This document shows, piece after piece, positions 52,253-64,000 of a stretch of 64,000 bases of DNA; positions within the stretch are counted from its first letter, which is position 1; each line of letters starts with the position of its first letter. Position numbers and translations under genes: made by a program. The notes under the pieces were generated by a model. It ran no database searches. It saw nothing but the letters and a program-made list of their open reading frames with translations, and was not told where the DNA came from. Origin of the DNA: Euonymus europaeus (lineage: Eukaryota; Streptophyta; Magnoliopsida; Celastrales; Celastraceae); the NCBI GenBank assembly GCA_963580455.1, contig OY756966.1, positions 15,379,001 through 15,443,000 on the forward strand, written 5' to 3'.

Positions 52253-54812
52253 AGTATAAGTTTCCTACATTATTTCGATGCCAAAACACCAACTTTCTAT
52301 GACAAATGGACAAAACCGTTAAAAGCTCCTCCATAGAGAGAGTTGAGCAACTTCGGACTATCAAAATTGCTCGGGATAGACTTTTTATTGTTCTTCTATG
52401 TTAAATTTTACGAGTATAAGCTTCCTACATTATTTCGATGCCAAAACACCAACTTTCTATGACAAATGGACAAAACCGTTAAAAGCTCCTCCATAGAGAG
52501 AGTTGAGCAACTTTGGACTATCAAAGTTGCTCGAGATAGACTTTTTATTGTTCTTCTATGTCAAATTTTACGAGTATAAGCTTTCTACATTATTTCGATG
52601 CCAAAACACCAACTTTCCATGACAAATGGACAAAACCGTTAAAAGCTCCTCCATAGAGAGAGTTGAGCAAATTCGGACCATCAAAGTTGCTCGGTGTACA
52701 ATTTCTATTGTTCTCATATGTCAAATTTTACGAGTATAAGATTCCTACATTATTTCGATGCCAAAACGCCAACTTTCTATGACAAATGGACAAAACCGTT
52801 AAAAGCTCCTCCATAGAGAGAGTTGAGCAACTTCGAACCATCAAAGTTGCTCGGTGTACAATTTCTATTGTTCTCATATGTCAAATTTTACGAGTATAAG
52901 CCTCCTACATTATTTCGATGCCAAAACGCCAACTTTCTATGACAAATGGACAAAACCGTTAAAAGCTCCTCCATAGAGAGAGTTGAGCAACTTTGAACCA
53001 TCAAAGTTGCTCGGTGTACAATTTCTATTGTTCTCATATGTCAAATTTTACGAGTATAAGCCTCCTACATTATTTCGATGCCAAAACGCCAACTTTCTAT
53101 GACAAATGGACAAAACCGTTAAAAGCTCCTCCATAGAGAGAGTTGAGCAACTTCGAACCATCAAAGTTGCTCGGTGTACAATTTCTATTGTTCTCATATG
53201 TCAAATTTTACGAGTATAAGCCTCCTACATTATTTCGATGCCAAAACGCCAACTTTCTATGACAAATGGACAAAACCGTTAAAAGCTCCTCCATAGAGAG
53301 AGTTGAGCAACTTCGAACCATCAAAGTTGCTCGGTGTACAATTTCTATTGTTCTCATATGTCAAATTTTACGAGTATAAGCTTCCTACATTATTTCGATG
53401 CCAAAACACCAACTTTCTATGACAAATGGACAAAACCGTTAAAAGCTCCTCCATAGAGAGAGTTGAGCAAATTCGGACCATCAAAGTTGCTCGGTGTACA
53501 ATTTCTATTGTTCTCATATGTCAAATTTTACGAGTATAAGTTTCCTACATTATTTCGATGCCAAAACACCAACTTTCTATGACAAATGGACAAAACCGTT
53601 AAAAGCTCCTCCATAGAGAGAGTTGAGCAACTTCGGACTATCAAAATTGCTCGGGATAGACTTTTTATTGTTCTTCTATGTTAAATTTTACGAGTATAAG
53701 CTTCCTACATTATTTCGATGCCAAAACACCAACTTTCTATGACAAATGGACAAAACCGTTAAAAGCTCCTCCATAGAGAGAGTTGAGCAACTTTGGACTA
53801 TCAAAGTTGCTCGAGATAGACTTTTTATTGTTCTTCTATGTCAAATTTTACGAGTATAAGCTTTCTACATTATTTCGATGCCAAAACACCAACTTTCCAT
53901 GACAAATGGACAAAACCGTTAAAAGCTCCTCCATAGAGAGAGTTGAGCAAATTCGGACCATCAAAGTTGCTCGGTGTACAATTTCTATTGTTCTCATATG
54001 TCAAATTTTACGAGTATAAGATTCCTACATTATTTCGATGCCAAAACGCCAACTTTCTATGACAAATGGACAAAACCGTTAAAAGCTCCTCCATAGAGAG
54101 AGTTGAGCAACTTCGAACCATCAAAGTTGCTCGGTGTACAATTTCTATTGTTCTCATATGTCAAATTTTACGAGTATAAGCCTCCTACATTATTTCGATG
54201 CCAAAACGCCAACTTTCTATGACAAATGGACAAAACCGTTAAAAGCTCCTCCATAGAGAGAGTTGAGCAACTTTGAACCATCAAAGTTGCTCGGTGTACA
54301 ATTTCTATTGTTCTCATATGTCAAATTTTACGAGTATAAGCCTCCTACATTATTTCGATGCCAAAACGCCAACTTTCTATGACAAATGGACAAAACCGTT
54401 AAAAGCTCCTCCATAGAGAGAGTTGAGCAACTTCGAACCATCAAAGTTGCTCGGTGTACAATTTCTATTGTTCTCATATGTCAAATTTTACGAGTATAAG
54501 CCTCCTACATTATTTCGATGCCAAAACGCCAACTTTCTATGACAAATGGACAAAACCGTTAAAAGCTCCTCCATAGAGAGAGTTGAGCAACTTCGAACCA
54601 TCAAAGTTGCTCGGTGTACAATTTCTATTGTTCTCATATGTCAAATTTTACGAGTATAAGCTTCCTACATTATTTCGATGCCAAAACACCAACTTTCTAT
54701 GACAAATGGACAAAACCGTTAAAAGCTCCTCCATAGAGAGAGTTGAGCAAATTCGGACCATCAAAGTTGCTCGGTGTACAATTTCTATTGTTCTCATATG
54801 TCAAATTTTACG
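52253..54812 (+). repeat. 8-monomer (1280 bp) tandem duplication
   Basis: Copy 1 is 52253-53532 and copy 2 is 53533-54812. The order is GTTTCC, class B plain, CTTTCTAC/TCCATG, AAGATTCC, three AAGCCTCC monomers (the first with the private ACTTTGAACC, 52991 and 54271), then AAGCTTCC with AAATTCGG. I saw no difference between the copies. The first five members match 43611-44410 and 57213-57940, so the unit was built from that module. Confidence 0.9.
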
Positions 54813-57800
54813 AGTATAAGCTTCAGAGATTATTTCAATGCCAAAACACCAACTTTCTTTGACAAATGGACAAAACCGTTAAAAGCTCCTCCATAGAGAG
54901 AGTTGAGCAACTTCGGACTATCAAAATTGCTCCTGATAGACTTTTTATTGTTCTTCTATGTTAAATTGTACGAGTATAAGCTTCCTACATTATTTCGATG
55001 CCAAAACACCAACTTTCTATGACAAATGGACAAAACCGTTAAAAGCTCCTCCATAGAGAGAGTTTAGCAAATTCGGACCATCAAAGTTGCTCGGTGTACA
55101 ATTTCTATTGTTCTCATATGTCAAATTTTACGTGTATAAGCTTCCAACATTATTTCAATGGCAAAACACCAACTTTCTATGACAAATGGACAAAACCGTT
55201 AAAAGCTCCTCCATAGAGAGAGTTGAGCAACTTCGAACCATCAAAGTTGCTCGGTGTACAATTTCTATTGTTCTCATATGCCAAATTTTACGAGTATAAG
55301 CTTCCTACATTATTTCGATGCAAAAACAACAACTTTCTATGACAAAAGGACAAAACCGTTAAAAGCTCCTCCATAGAGAGAGTTTAGCAACTTTGGACTA
55401 TCAAAGTTGCTCGAGATAGACTTTTTATTGTTCTTCTATGTCTAATTTTACGAGTATAAGCTTTCTACATTATTTCGATGCCAAAACACCAACTTTCCAT
55501 GACAAATGGACAAAACCGTTAAAAGCTCCTCGATAGAGAGAGTTGAGCAAATTCTGACCATCAAAGTTGCTCGGTGTACAATTTCTATTGTTCTCATATG
55601 TCAAATTTTATGAGTATAAGCTTCAGTGATTATTTCAATGCCAAAACACCAACTTTCTTTGACAAATGGACAAAACCGTTAAAAGCTCCTCCATAGAGAG
55701 AGTTGAGCAACTTCGGACTATCAAAATTGCTCGGGATAGACTTTTTATTGTTCTTCTATGTTAAATTGTACGAGTATAAGCTTCCTACATTATTTCGATG
55801 CCAAAACACCAACATTCTATGACAAATGGACAAAACCGTTAAAAGCTCCTCCATAGAGAGAGTTGAGCAAATTCGGACCATCAAAGTTGCTCGGTGTACA
55901 ATTTCTATTGTTCTCATATGTCAAATTTTACGAGTATAAGCTTCCTACATTATTTCGATGCCAAAACGCCAACTTTCTATGACAAATGGACAAAACCGTT
56001 AAAAGCTCCTCCATAGAGAGAGTTGAGCAACTTCGAACCATCAAAGTTGCTCGGTGTACAATTTCTATTGTTCTCATATGTCAAATTTTACGAGTATAAG
56101 CTTCCTACATTATTTCTATGCAAAAACAACAACTTTCTATGACAAATGGACAAAACCGTTAAAAGCTCCTCCATAGAGAGAGTTGAGTAACTTCAGACCA
56201 TCAAAGTTGCTCGGTATACAATTTCTATTGTTCTCATATGTCAAATTTTTCGAGTATAAGCTTCCTACATTATTTCGATGCCAAAACACCAACTTTCTAT
56301 GACAAATGGACAAACCCGTTAAAAGCTCCTCCATAGAGAGAGTTGAGCAACTTCGGACTATCAAAATTGCTCGGGATAGACTTTTTATTGTTCTTCTATG
56401 TCAAATTTTATGAGGATAAGCTTCCTAGATTATTTAGATGCCAGAACACCAACTTTCTATGACAAATGGACAAAACCGTTAAAAGCTCCTCCATAGAGAG
56501 AGTTGAGCAACTTCGGACTATCAAAATTGCTCGGGATAGACTTTTTATTGTTCTGCTATAACAAATTTTAGGAGTATAAGCTTCCTACATTATTTCGATG
56601 CCAAAACACCAACTTTCTATGACAAATGGACAAAACTGTTAAAAGCTCCTCCATAGAGGGAGTTGAGCAACTTCGGACCATCAAAGTTGCTCGGTGTACA
56701 ATTTCTATTGTTCTCATATGTCAAATTTTACGAGTATAAGCTTCCTACATTATTTCGATGCCAAAACGCCAACTTTCTATGACAAATGGACAAAACCGTT
56801 AAAAGCTCCTCCATAGAGAGAGTTGAGCAACTTCGAACCATCAAAGTTGCTCGGTGTACAATTTCTATTGTTCTCATATGCCAAATTTTACGAGTATAAG
56901 CTTCCTACATTATTTCGATGCAAAAACAACAACTTTCTATGACAAAAGGAAAAAACCGTTAAAAGCTCCTCCATAGAGAGAGTTGAGCAACTTTGGACTA
57001 TCAAAGTTGCTCGAGATAGACTTTTTGTTGTTCTTTTATGTCAAATTTTACGAGTATAAGCTTTCTACATTATTTCGATGCCAAAACACCAACTTTCCAT
57101 GACAAATGGACAAAACCGTTAAAAGCTCCTCCATAGAGAGAGTTGAGCAAATTCGGACCATCAAAGTTGCTCGGTGTACAATTTCTATTGTTCTCATATG
57201 TCAAATTTTACGAGTATAAGTTTCCTACATTATTTCGATGCCAAAACACCAACTTTCTATGACAAATGGACAAAACCGTTAAAAGCTCCTCCATAGAGAG
57301 AGTTGAGCAACTTCGGACTATCAAAATTGCTCGGGATAGACTTTTTATTGTTCTTCTATGTTAAATTTTACGAGTATAAGCTTCCTACATTATTTCGATG
57401 CCAAAACACCAACTTTCTATGACAAATGGACAAAACCGTTAAAAGCTCCTCCATAGAGAGAGTTGAGCAACTTTGGACTATCAAAGTTGCTCGAGATAGA
57501 CTTTTTATTGTTCTTCTATGTCAAATTTTACGAGTATAAGCTTTCTACATTATTTCGATGCCAAAACACCAACTTTCCATGACAAATGGACAAAACCGTT
57601 AAAAGCTCCTCCATAGAGAGAGTTGAGCAAATTCGGACCATCAAAGTTGCTCGGTGTACAATTTCTATTGTTCTCATATGTCAAATTTTACGAGTATAAG
57701 ATTCCTACATTATTTCGATGCCAAAACGCCAACTTTCTATGACAAATGGACAAAACCGTTAAAAGCTCCTCCATAGAGAGAGTTGAGCAACTTCGAACCA

Positions 57801-57940
57801 TCAAAGTTGCTCGGTGTACAATTTCTATTGTTCTCATATGTCAAATTTTACGAGTATAAGCCTCCTACATTATTTCGATGCCAAAACGCCAACTTTCTAT
57901 GACAAATGGACAAAACCGTTAAAAGCTCCTCCATAGAGAG
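54813..57940 (+). repeat. Segmental copy of 39.6-44.3 kb lacking ten monomers
   Basis: 54813 to about 55860 matches 39611 to about 40660 at offset 15202, with rare tags GCTCCTGATAG, TATGTCTAATTTT, CTCCTCGATAG, TTCTGACC, CTTCAGTG and ACATTCTATG. From about 55933 it matches 42331 onward at offset 13602, with rare tags TTTCTATGC, GAGTAAC, GAGGATAAGC, TTTAGATGCCAG, GCTATAACAAATTTTAGGAG and AAAAGGAAAAAA. The 1600-bp difference is ten monomers. The match ends within the monomer starting at 57853. The junction falls in a stretch identical in both parents, between about 55820 and 55932. Confidence 0.92.
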
Positions 57941-59931
57941 AGTTGAGCAACTTTGGACTATCAAAGTTGCTCGGGATAGACTTTTTATTGTTCTTCTATG
58001 TCAAATTTTACGAGTATAAGCTTTCTACATTATTTCGATGCCAAAACACCAACTTTCCATGACAAATGGACAAAACCGTTAAAAGCTCCTCCATAGAGAG
58101 AGTTGAGCAAATTCGGACCATCAAAGTTGCTCGGTGTACAATTTCTATTGTTCTCATATGTCAAATTTTACGAGTATAAGATTCCTACATTATTTCGATG
58201 CCAAAACGCCAACTTTCTATGACAAATGGACAAAACCGTTAAAAGCTCCTCCATAGAGAGAGTTGAGCAAATTCGGACCATCAAAGTTGCTCGGTGTACA
58301 ATTTCTATTGTTCTCATATGTCAAATTTTACGAGTATAACTTCCTACATTATTTCGATGCCAAAACACCAACTTTCTATGAAAAATGGACAAAACCGTTA
58401 AAAGCTCCTCCATAGGGAGAGTTGAGCAACTTCGAACCATCAAAGTTGCTCGGTGTACAATTTCTATTGTTCTCATATGCCAAATTTTACGAGTATAAGC
58501 TTCCTACATTATTTCGATGCAAAAACAACAACTTTCTATGACAAATGGACAAAATCGTTAAAAGCTCCTCCATAGAGAGAGTTGAGCAACTTTGGAATAT
58601 CAAAGTTGCTCGAGATAGACTTTTTATTGTTCTGCTATGTCCAATTTTACGAGTATAAGCTTTCTACATTATTTCGATGCCAAAACACCAACTTTCCATG
58701 ACAAATGGACAAAACCGTTAAAAGCTCCTCCATAGAGAGAGTTGAGCAAATTCGGACCATCAAAGTTGCTCGGTGTACAATTTCTATTGTTCTCATATGT
58801 CAAATTTTACGAGTATAAGATTCCTACATTATTTCGATGCCAAAACACCAACTTTCTATGACAAATGGACAAAACCGTTAAAAGCTCCTCCATAGAGAGA
58901 GTTGAGCAATTTCGGACCATCAAAGTTGCTCGGTGTACAATTTCTATTGTTCTCACATGTCAAATTTTACGAGTATAAGATTCCTACATTATTTCGATGC
59001 CAAAACACGAACTTTCTATGACAAATGGACAAAACCGTTAAAAGCTCCTCCATAGAGAGAGTTGAGCAACTTCGAACCATCAAAGTTGCTCGGTGTACAA
59101 TTTCTATTGTTCTCATATGTCAAATTTTACGAGTATAAGCTTCCTACATTATTTCGATGCAAAAACAACAACTTTCTATGACAAATGGACAAAACCGTTA
59201 AAAGCTCCTCCATAGAGAGAGTTGAGCAACTTTGGACTATCAAAGTTGCTCGAGATAGACTTTTTATTGTTCTTCTATGTCAAATTTTACGAGTATAAGC
59301 TTTCTACATTATTTCGATGACAAAACACCAACTTTCCATGACAAATGGACAAAACCGTTAAAAGCTCCTCCATAGAGAGAGTTGAGCAACTTCAGACCAT
59401 CAAAGTTGCTCGGTATACAATTTCTATTGTTCTCATATGTCAAATTTTTCGAGTATAAGCTTCCTACATTATTTCGATGCCAAAACAACAACTTTCTATG
59501 ACAAATGGACAAAACCGCTAAAAGCTCCTCTATAGAGAGAGTTGAGCAACTTCGGACCATCAAAGTTGCTCGGTATACAATTTCTATTGTTCTCATATGT
59601 CAAATTTTTCGAGTATAAGCTTCCTACATTATTTCGATGCCAAAACAACAACTTTCTATGACAAATGGACAAAACCGTTAAAAGCTCCTCTATAGAGAGA
59701 GTTGAGCAACTTCGGACCATCAAAGTTGCTCGGTGTACAATTTCTATTGTTCTCATATGTCAAATTTTACGAGTATAAGCTTCCTACATTATTTTGATGC
59801 CAAAACAACAACTTTCTATGACAAATGGACAAAACCGTTAAAGGCTCCTTCATAGAGAGAGTTGAGCAACTTTGGACTATCAAAGTTGCTCGGGATAGAC
59901 TTTTTATTGTTCTTCTATGTCAAATTTTACG
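57941..59931 (+). repeat. Irregular run of about 12 monomers
   Basis: Class A and B monomers alternate without a repeated order: CTTTCTAC (58013), AAGATTCC (58173), a monomer starting AGTATAACTTCC with one base lost (near 58339), GCAAAAAC with GGAATATC (58492), CTTTCTAC (58652), two AAGATTCC monomers (58812, 58972), GCAAAAAC (59132), a monomer with GATGACAAAAC (59292) and two monomers preceded by AATTTTTCGAG (59452, 59612). The last group recurs in part at 62172-62491, 2880 bp away. I see no gene or non-satellite sequence. Confidence 0.75.
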
Positions 59932-62171
59932 AGTTTAAGCTTCCTACATTATTTCGATGCCAAAACACCAACTTTCTATGACAAATGGACATAACCGTTA
60001 AAAGTTCCTCTATAGAGAGAGTTGAGCAACTTCGGACCATCAAAGTTGCTCGGTGTACAATTTCTATTGTTCTCATATGTCAAATTTTACGAGTATAAGC
60101 TTCCTACATTATTTTGATGCCAAAACAACAACTTTCTATGACAAATGGACAAAACCGTTAAAGGCTCCTCCATAGAGAGAGTTGAGCAACTTTGGACTAT
60201 CAAAGTTGCTCGGGATAGACTTTTTATTGTTCTTCTATGTCAAATTTTACGAGTATAAGCTTCCTACATTATTTCGATGCCAAAACAACAACTTTCTAAG
60301 ACAAATGGACAAAACCGTTAAAAGCTCCTCCATAGAGAGAGTTGAGCAACTTCGGACTATCAAAGTTGCTCGGGATAGACTTTTAATTGTTCTTCTATGT
60401 CAAATTTTATGAGTATAAGCTTCCTAGATTATTTCGATGCCAAAACACCAACTTTCTATGACAAATGGACAAAACCGTTAAAAGCTCCTCCATAGAGAGA
60501 GTTGAGCAACTTTGGACTACCAAAATTGCTCGGGATAGAGTTTTTATTGTTCTTCTATGTCAAATTTTATGAGTATAAGCTTCCTAGATTATTTCGATGC
60601 CAAAACACCAACTTTCGATGACAAATGGACAAAACCGTTAAAAGCTCCTCCATAGAGAGAGTTGAGCAACTTCAGACCATCAAAGTTGCTCGGTGTACAA
60701 TTTCTATTGTTCTCATATGTCAAATTTTACGAGTATAAGCTTCCTACATTATTTCGATGCCAAAACACCAACTTTCTATGACAAATGGACATAACCGTTA
60801 AAAGCTCCTCTATAGAGAGAGTTGAGCAACTTCGGACCATCAAAGTTGCTCGGTGTACAATTTCTATTGTTCTCATATGTCAAATTTTACGAGTATAAGC
60901 TTCCTACATTATTTTGATGCCAAAACAACAACTTTCTATGACAAATGGACAAAACCGTTAAAGGCTCCTCCATAGAGAGAGTTGAGCAACTTTGGACTAT
61001 CAAAGTTGCTCGGGATAGACTTTTTATTGTTCTTCTATGTCAAATTTTACGAGTATAAGCTTCCTACATTATTTCGATGCCAAAACAACAACTTTCTATG
61101 ACAAATGGACAAAACCGTTAAAAGCTCCTCCATAGAGAGAGTTGAGCAACTTCGGACTATCAAAGTTGCTCGGGATAGACTTTTAATTGTTCTTCTATGT
61201 CAAATTTTATGAGTATAAGCTTCCTAGATTATTTCGATGCCAAAACACCAACTTTCTATGACAAATGGACAAAACCGTTAAAAGCTCCTCCATAGAGAGA
61301 GTTGAGCAACTTTGGACTACCAAAATTGCTCGGGATAGAGTTTTTATTGTTCTTCTATGTCAAATTTTATGAGTATAAGCTTCCTAGATTATTTCGATGC
61401 CAAAACACCAACTTTCTATGACAAATGGACAAAACCGTTAAAAGCTCCTCCATAGAGAGAGTTGAGCAACTTCAGACCATCAAAGTTGCTCGGTATACAA
61501 TTTCTATTGTTCTCATATGTCAAATTTTACGAGTATAAGCTTCCTACATTATTTCGATGCCAAAACACCAACTTTCTATGACAAATGGACAAAACCGTTA
61601 AAAGCTCCTCTATAGAGAGAGTTGAGCAACTTCGGACCATCAAAGTTGCTCGGTGTACAATTTCTATTGTTCTCATATGTCAAATTTTACGAGTATAAGC
61701 TTCCTACATTATTTTGATGCCAAAACAACAACTTTCTATGACAAATGGACAAAACCGTTAAAGGCTCCTTCATAGAGAGAGTTGAGCAACTTTGGACTAT
61801 CAAAGTTGCTCGGGATAGACTTTTTATTGTTCTTCTATGTCAAATTTTACGAGTTTAAGCTTCCTACATTATTTCGATGCCAAAACAACAACTTTCTATG
61901 ACAAATGGACAAAACCGTTAAAAGCTCCTCCATAGAGAGAGTTGAGCGACTTCGGACTATCAAAGTTGCTCGGGATAGACTTTTAATTGTTCTTCTATGT
62001 CAAATTTTATGAGTATAAGCTTCCTAGATTATTTCGATGCCAAAACACCAACTTTCTATGACAAATGGACAAAACCGTTAAAAGCTCCTCCATAGAGAGA
62101 GTTGAGCAACTTTGGACTACCAAAATTGCTCGGGATAGAGTTTTTATTGTTCTTCTATGTCAAATTTTATG
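59932..62171 (+). repeat. 5-monomer (800 bp) HOR, two full copies and a four-monomer third
   Basis: Copies start at 59932, 60732 and 61532. The order is a class A monomer with CTCTATAG (the first two copies also have ACATAACCG), then TTTTGATGCC/AACAAC/AAAGGCTCC, then AACAAC with CTTTTAATTG, then CTAGATT with GGACTACC and GGGATAGAG, then CTAGATT with CTTCAGACC. The third copy ends after four members and is followed at 62172 by a CTTTCTAC/GATGAC monomer. A private pair (AAGGCTCCTT then AGTTTAAGC) links 59772-59931 with 61692-61851. Confidence 0.88.
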
Positions 62172-64000
62172 AGTATAAGCTTTCTACATTATTTCGATGA
62201 CAAAACACCAACTTTCCATGACAAATGGACAAAACCGTTAAAAGCTCCTCCATAGAGAGAGTTGAGCAACTTCAGACCATCAAAGTTGCTCGGTATACAA
62301 TTTCTATTGTTCTCATATGTCAAATTTTTCGAGTATAAGCTTCCTACATTATTTCGATGCCAAAACAACAACTTTCTATGACAAATGGACAAAACCGTTA
62401 AAAGCTCCTCCATAGAGAGAGTTGAGCAACTTCAGACCATCAAAGTTGCTCGGTGTACAATTTCTATTGTTCTCATATGTCAAATTTTACGACTATAAGT
62501 TTCCTACATTATTTCGATGCCAAAACACCAACTTTCTATGACAAATGGACAAAACCGTTAAAAGCTCCTCTATAGAGAGAGTTGAGCAACTTCGGACCAT
62601 CAAAGTTGCTCGATGTACAATTTCTATTGTTCTCATATGTCAAATTTTACGAGTATAAGATTCCTACATTATTTCGATGCCAAAACACCAACTTTCTATG
62701 ACAAATGGACAAAACCGTTAAAAGCTCCTCCATAGAGAGAGTTGAGCAACTTCGAACCATCAAAGTTGCTCGGTGTACAATTTCTATTGTTCTCATATGT
62801 CAAATTTTACGAGTATAAGCTTCCTACATTATTTCGATGCAAAAACAACAACTTTCTATGACAAATGGACAAAACCGTTAAAAGCTCCTCCATAGAGAGA
62901 GTTGAGCAACTTTGGACTATCAAAGTTGCTCGAGATAGACTTTTTATTGTTCTTCTATGTCAAATTTTACGAGTATAAGCTTTCTACATTATTTCGATGC
63001 CAAAACACCAACTTTCCATGACAAATGGACAGAACCGTTAAAAGCTCCTCCATAGAGAGAGTTGAGCAAATTCGGACCATCAAAGTTGCTCGTTGTACAA
63101 TTTCTATTGTTCTCATATGTCAAATTTTACGAGTATAAGATTCCTACATTATTTCGATGCCAAAACACCAACTTTCTATGACAAATGGACAAAACCGTTA
63201 AAAGCTCCTCCATAGAGAGAGTTGAGCAACTTCGAACCATCAAAGTTGCTCGGTGTACAATTTCTATTGTTCTCATATGTCAAATTTTACGAGTATAAGC
63301 TTCCTACATTATTTCGATGCAAAAACAACAACTTTCTATGACAAATGGACAAAACCGTTAAAAGCTCCTCCATAGAGAGAGTTGAGCAACTTTGGACTAT
63401 CAAAGTTGCTCGGGATAGACTTTTTATTGTTCTTCTATGTCAAATTTTACGAGTATAAGCTTCCTACATTATTTCGATGCCAAAACAACAACTTTCTATG
63501 ACAAATGGACAAAACCGTTAAAAGCTCCTCCATAGAGAGAGTTGAGCAACTTCGGACTATCAAAGTTGCTCGGGATAGACTTTTAATTGTTCTTCTATGT
63601 CAAATTTTATGAGTATAAGCTTCCTAGATTATTTCGATGCCAAAACACCAACTTTCTATGACAAATGGACAAAACCGTTAAAAGCTCCTCCATAGAGAGA
63701 GTTGAGCAACTTTGGACTACCAAAATTGCTCGGGATAGAGTTTTTATTGTTCTTCTATGTCAAATTTTATGAGTATAAGCTTCCTAGATTATTTCGATGC
63801 CAAAACACCAACTTTCTATGACAAATGGACAAAACCGTTAAAAGCTCCTCCATAGAGAGAGTTGAGCAACTTCAGACCATCAAAGTTGCTCGGTATACAA
63901 TTTCTATTGTTCTCATATGTCAAATTTTTCGAGTATAAGCTTCCTACATTATTTCGATGCCAAAACACCAACTTTCTATGACAAATGGACAAAACCGTTA
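62172..64000 (+). repeat. Mixed monomers at the right window edge
   Basis: 62172-62491 repeats 59292-59611 (GATGACAAAAC, then a monomer preceded by AATTTTTCGAG). 62652-63131 and 63132-63451 each open with AAGATTCC followed by GCAAAAAC. 63452-63931 repeats members of the 800-bp HOR (CTTTTAATTG, GGGATAGAG, TTCAGACC) at offset 2400 from 61052. The array continues beyond the window. Confidence 0.8.

Larger units (their letters stand above)
1..64000 (+). repeat. 160-bp satellite DNA array, about 400 head-to-tail monomers
   Basis: The sequence repeats with a 160-bp period from first to last base; both ends of the window are inside the array. Each monomer can be taken to start at AGTATAAGCTTCC and to end at CAAATTTTACG. 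All monomers face the same way, and I saw no inverted segment. One typical monomer contains 60 G or C in 160 bases. In order it holds an AAGCTT site (positions 6-11), a CCAAAACACCAAC block, ACAAAACCGTTAAAAG, a purine run AGAGAGAG (83-90), an inverted repeat (93-120) and an AT-rich tail. Monomers differ mostly by a few substitutions, while the two right-half classes differ more. No gene, transposon or unique spacer interrupts the array. AT-rich 150-180 bp satellites of this form are common at plant centromeres and heterochromatin; the assignment to centromere is inference. Confidence 0.98.

Noticed and set aside
59309..59596. Minus-strand open frame of 95 codons, and related frames at 42535-42762, 56137-56364, 59496-59756 and 62189-62413
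   Set aside because: These are the reverse strand of the same monomers; 160 is not a multiple of 3, so a frame survives at most about two monomers before a stop. No domain or signal is visible.
1..64000. CRISPR array
   Set aside because: The full 160-bp unit is repeated without unique spacers; CRISPR repeats are about 20-50 bp with non-repetitive spacers of similar length.
1..64000. Transposable element insertion or LTR fragments within the array
   Set aside because: I looked for breaks in the 160-bp pattern. The only one larger than 2 bp is a 63-bp deletion at about 4104, with no inserted sequence or target-site duplication.
1..64000. Assignment to a named satellite family or species
   Set aside because: Several plant satellites have monomers of about 159-160 bp, but I could not match this sequence to any of them from memory with confidence. 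A database search with one monomer would settle it.

Overview
The whole 64 kb window is one uninterrupted tandem array of a satellite DNA with a 160-bp monomer, about 400 copies, all head-to-tail in the same orientation. I find no real protein-coding gene, rRNA, tRNA, CRISPR, transposon or unique-sequence island. A typical monomer (counted by hand) is about 37.5% G+C. It starts at a HindIII-type AAGCTT site, and at monomer positions 93-120 it carries a conserved inverted repeat, GAGCAACTT / AAGTTGCTC, around a 10-nt spacer. A near-nucleosomal AT-rich monomer, kilobase higher-order repeats (HORs) and no gene content point to a eukaryotic, most likely flowering-plant, centromeric or other heterochromatic satellite block. 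I cannot name the species or prove centromere identity from sequence alone.

Two monomer classes are intermixed. Class A has a right half with GGTGTACAATTTCTATTG and CTCATATGTC. Class B has GGGATAGACTTTTTATTG and CTTCTATGT(C/T). Diagnostic substitutions tag further subtypes, such as caaac-, aacaac-, aagcctcc-, cttcagag- and ctttctac-types.

Layout, read from these tags: 1-3040, a 10-monomer HOR whose second copy has lost one monomer; 3041-5697, an 8-monomer HOR with an internal 63-bp deletion that shifts the register; 5698-6977, a return of the first HOR; 6978-13057, two copies of a 19-monomer (3040 bp) HOR; 11618-14497, a nested 9-monomer repeat; 13538-18333, a 15-monomer duplication; 18174-23453, a 12/13-monomer HOR; 23454-30012, a 15-monomer HOR; 30013-33212, mixed units plus a 5-monomer HOR; 33213-37052, two copies of a 1920-bp 12-mer that look identical by eye; 37053-40410, an 11-mer; 40411-44090, irregular; 44091-52252, three copies of an 18/15/18-mer containing a run of nearly identical monomers; 52253-54812, an 8-mer; 54813-57940, a copy of material from 39.6-44.3 kb lacking ten monomers; 57941-59931, irregular; 59932-62171, an 800-bp 5-mer; 62172-64000, a mixture.

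Nothing here works together as genes do. What the window records is recombination: unequal crossover, local amplification, small indels that propagate with their amplified unit, and monomers recombined between subtypes. The noteworthy content is the patchwork of HOR periods, the dyad-symmetric element in every monomer, and the recombination breakpoints, not a gene system. All alignments were done by eye, so identity statements are approximate.
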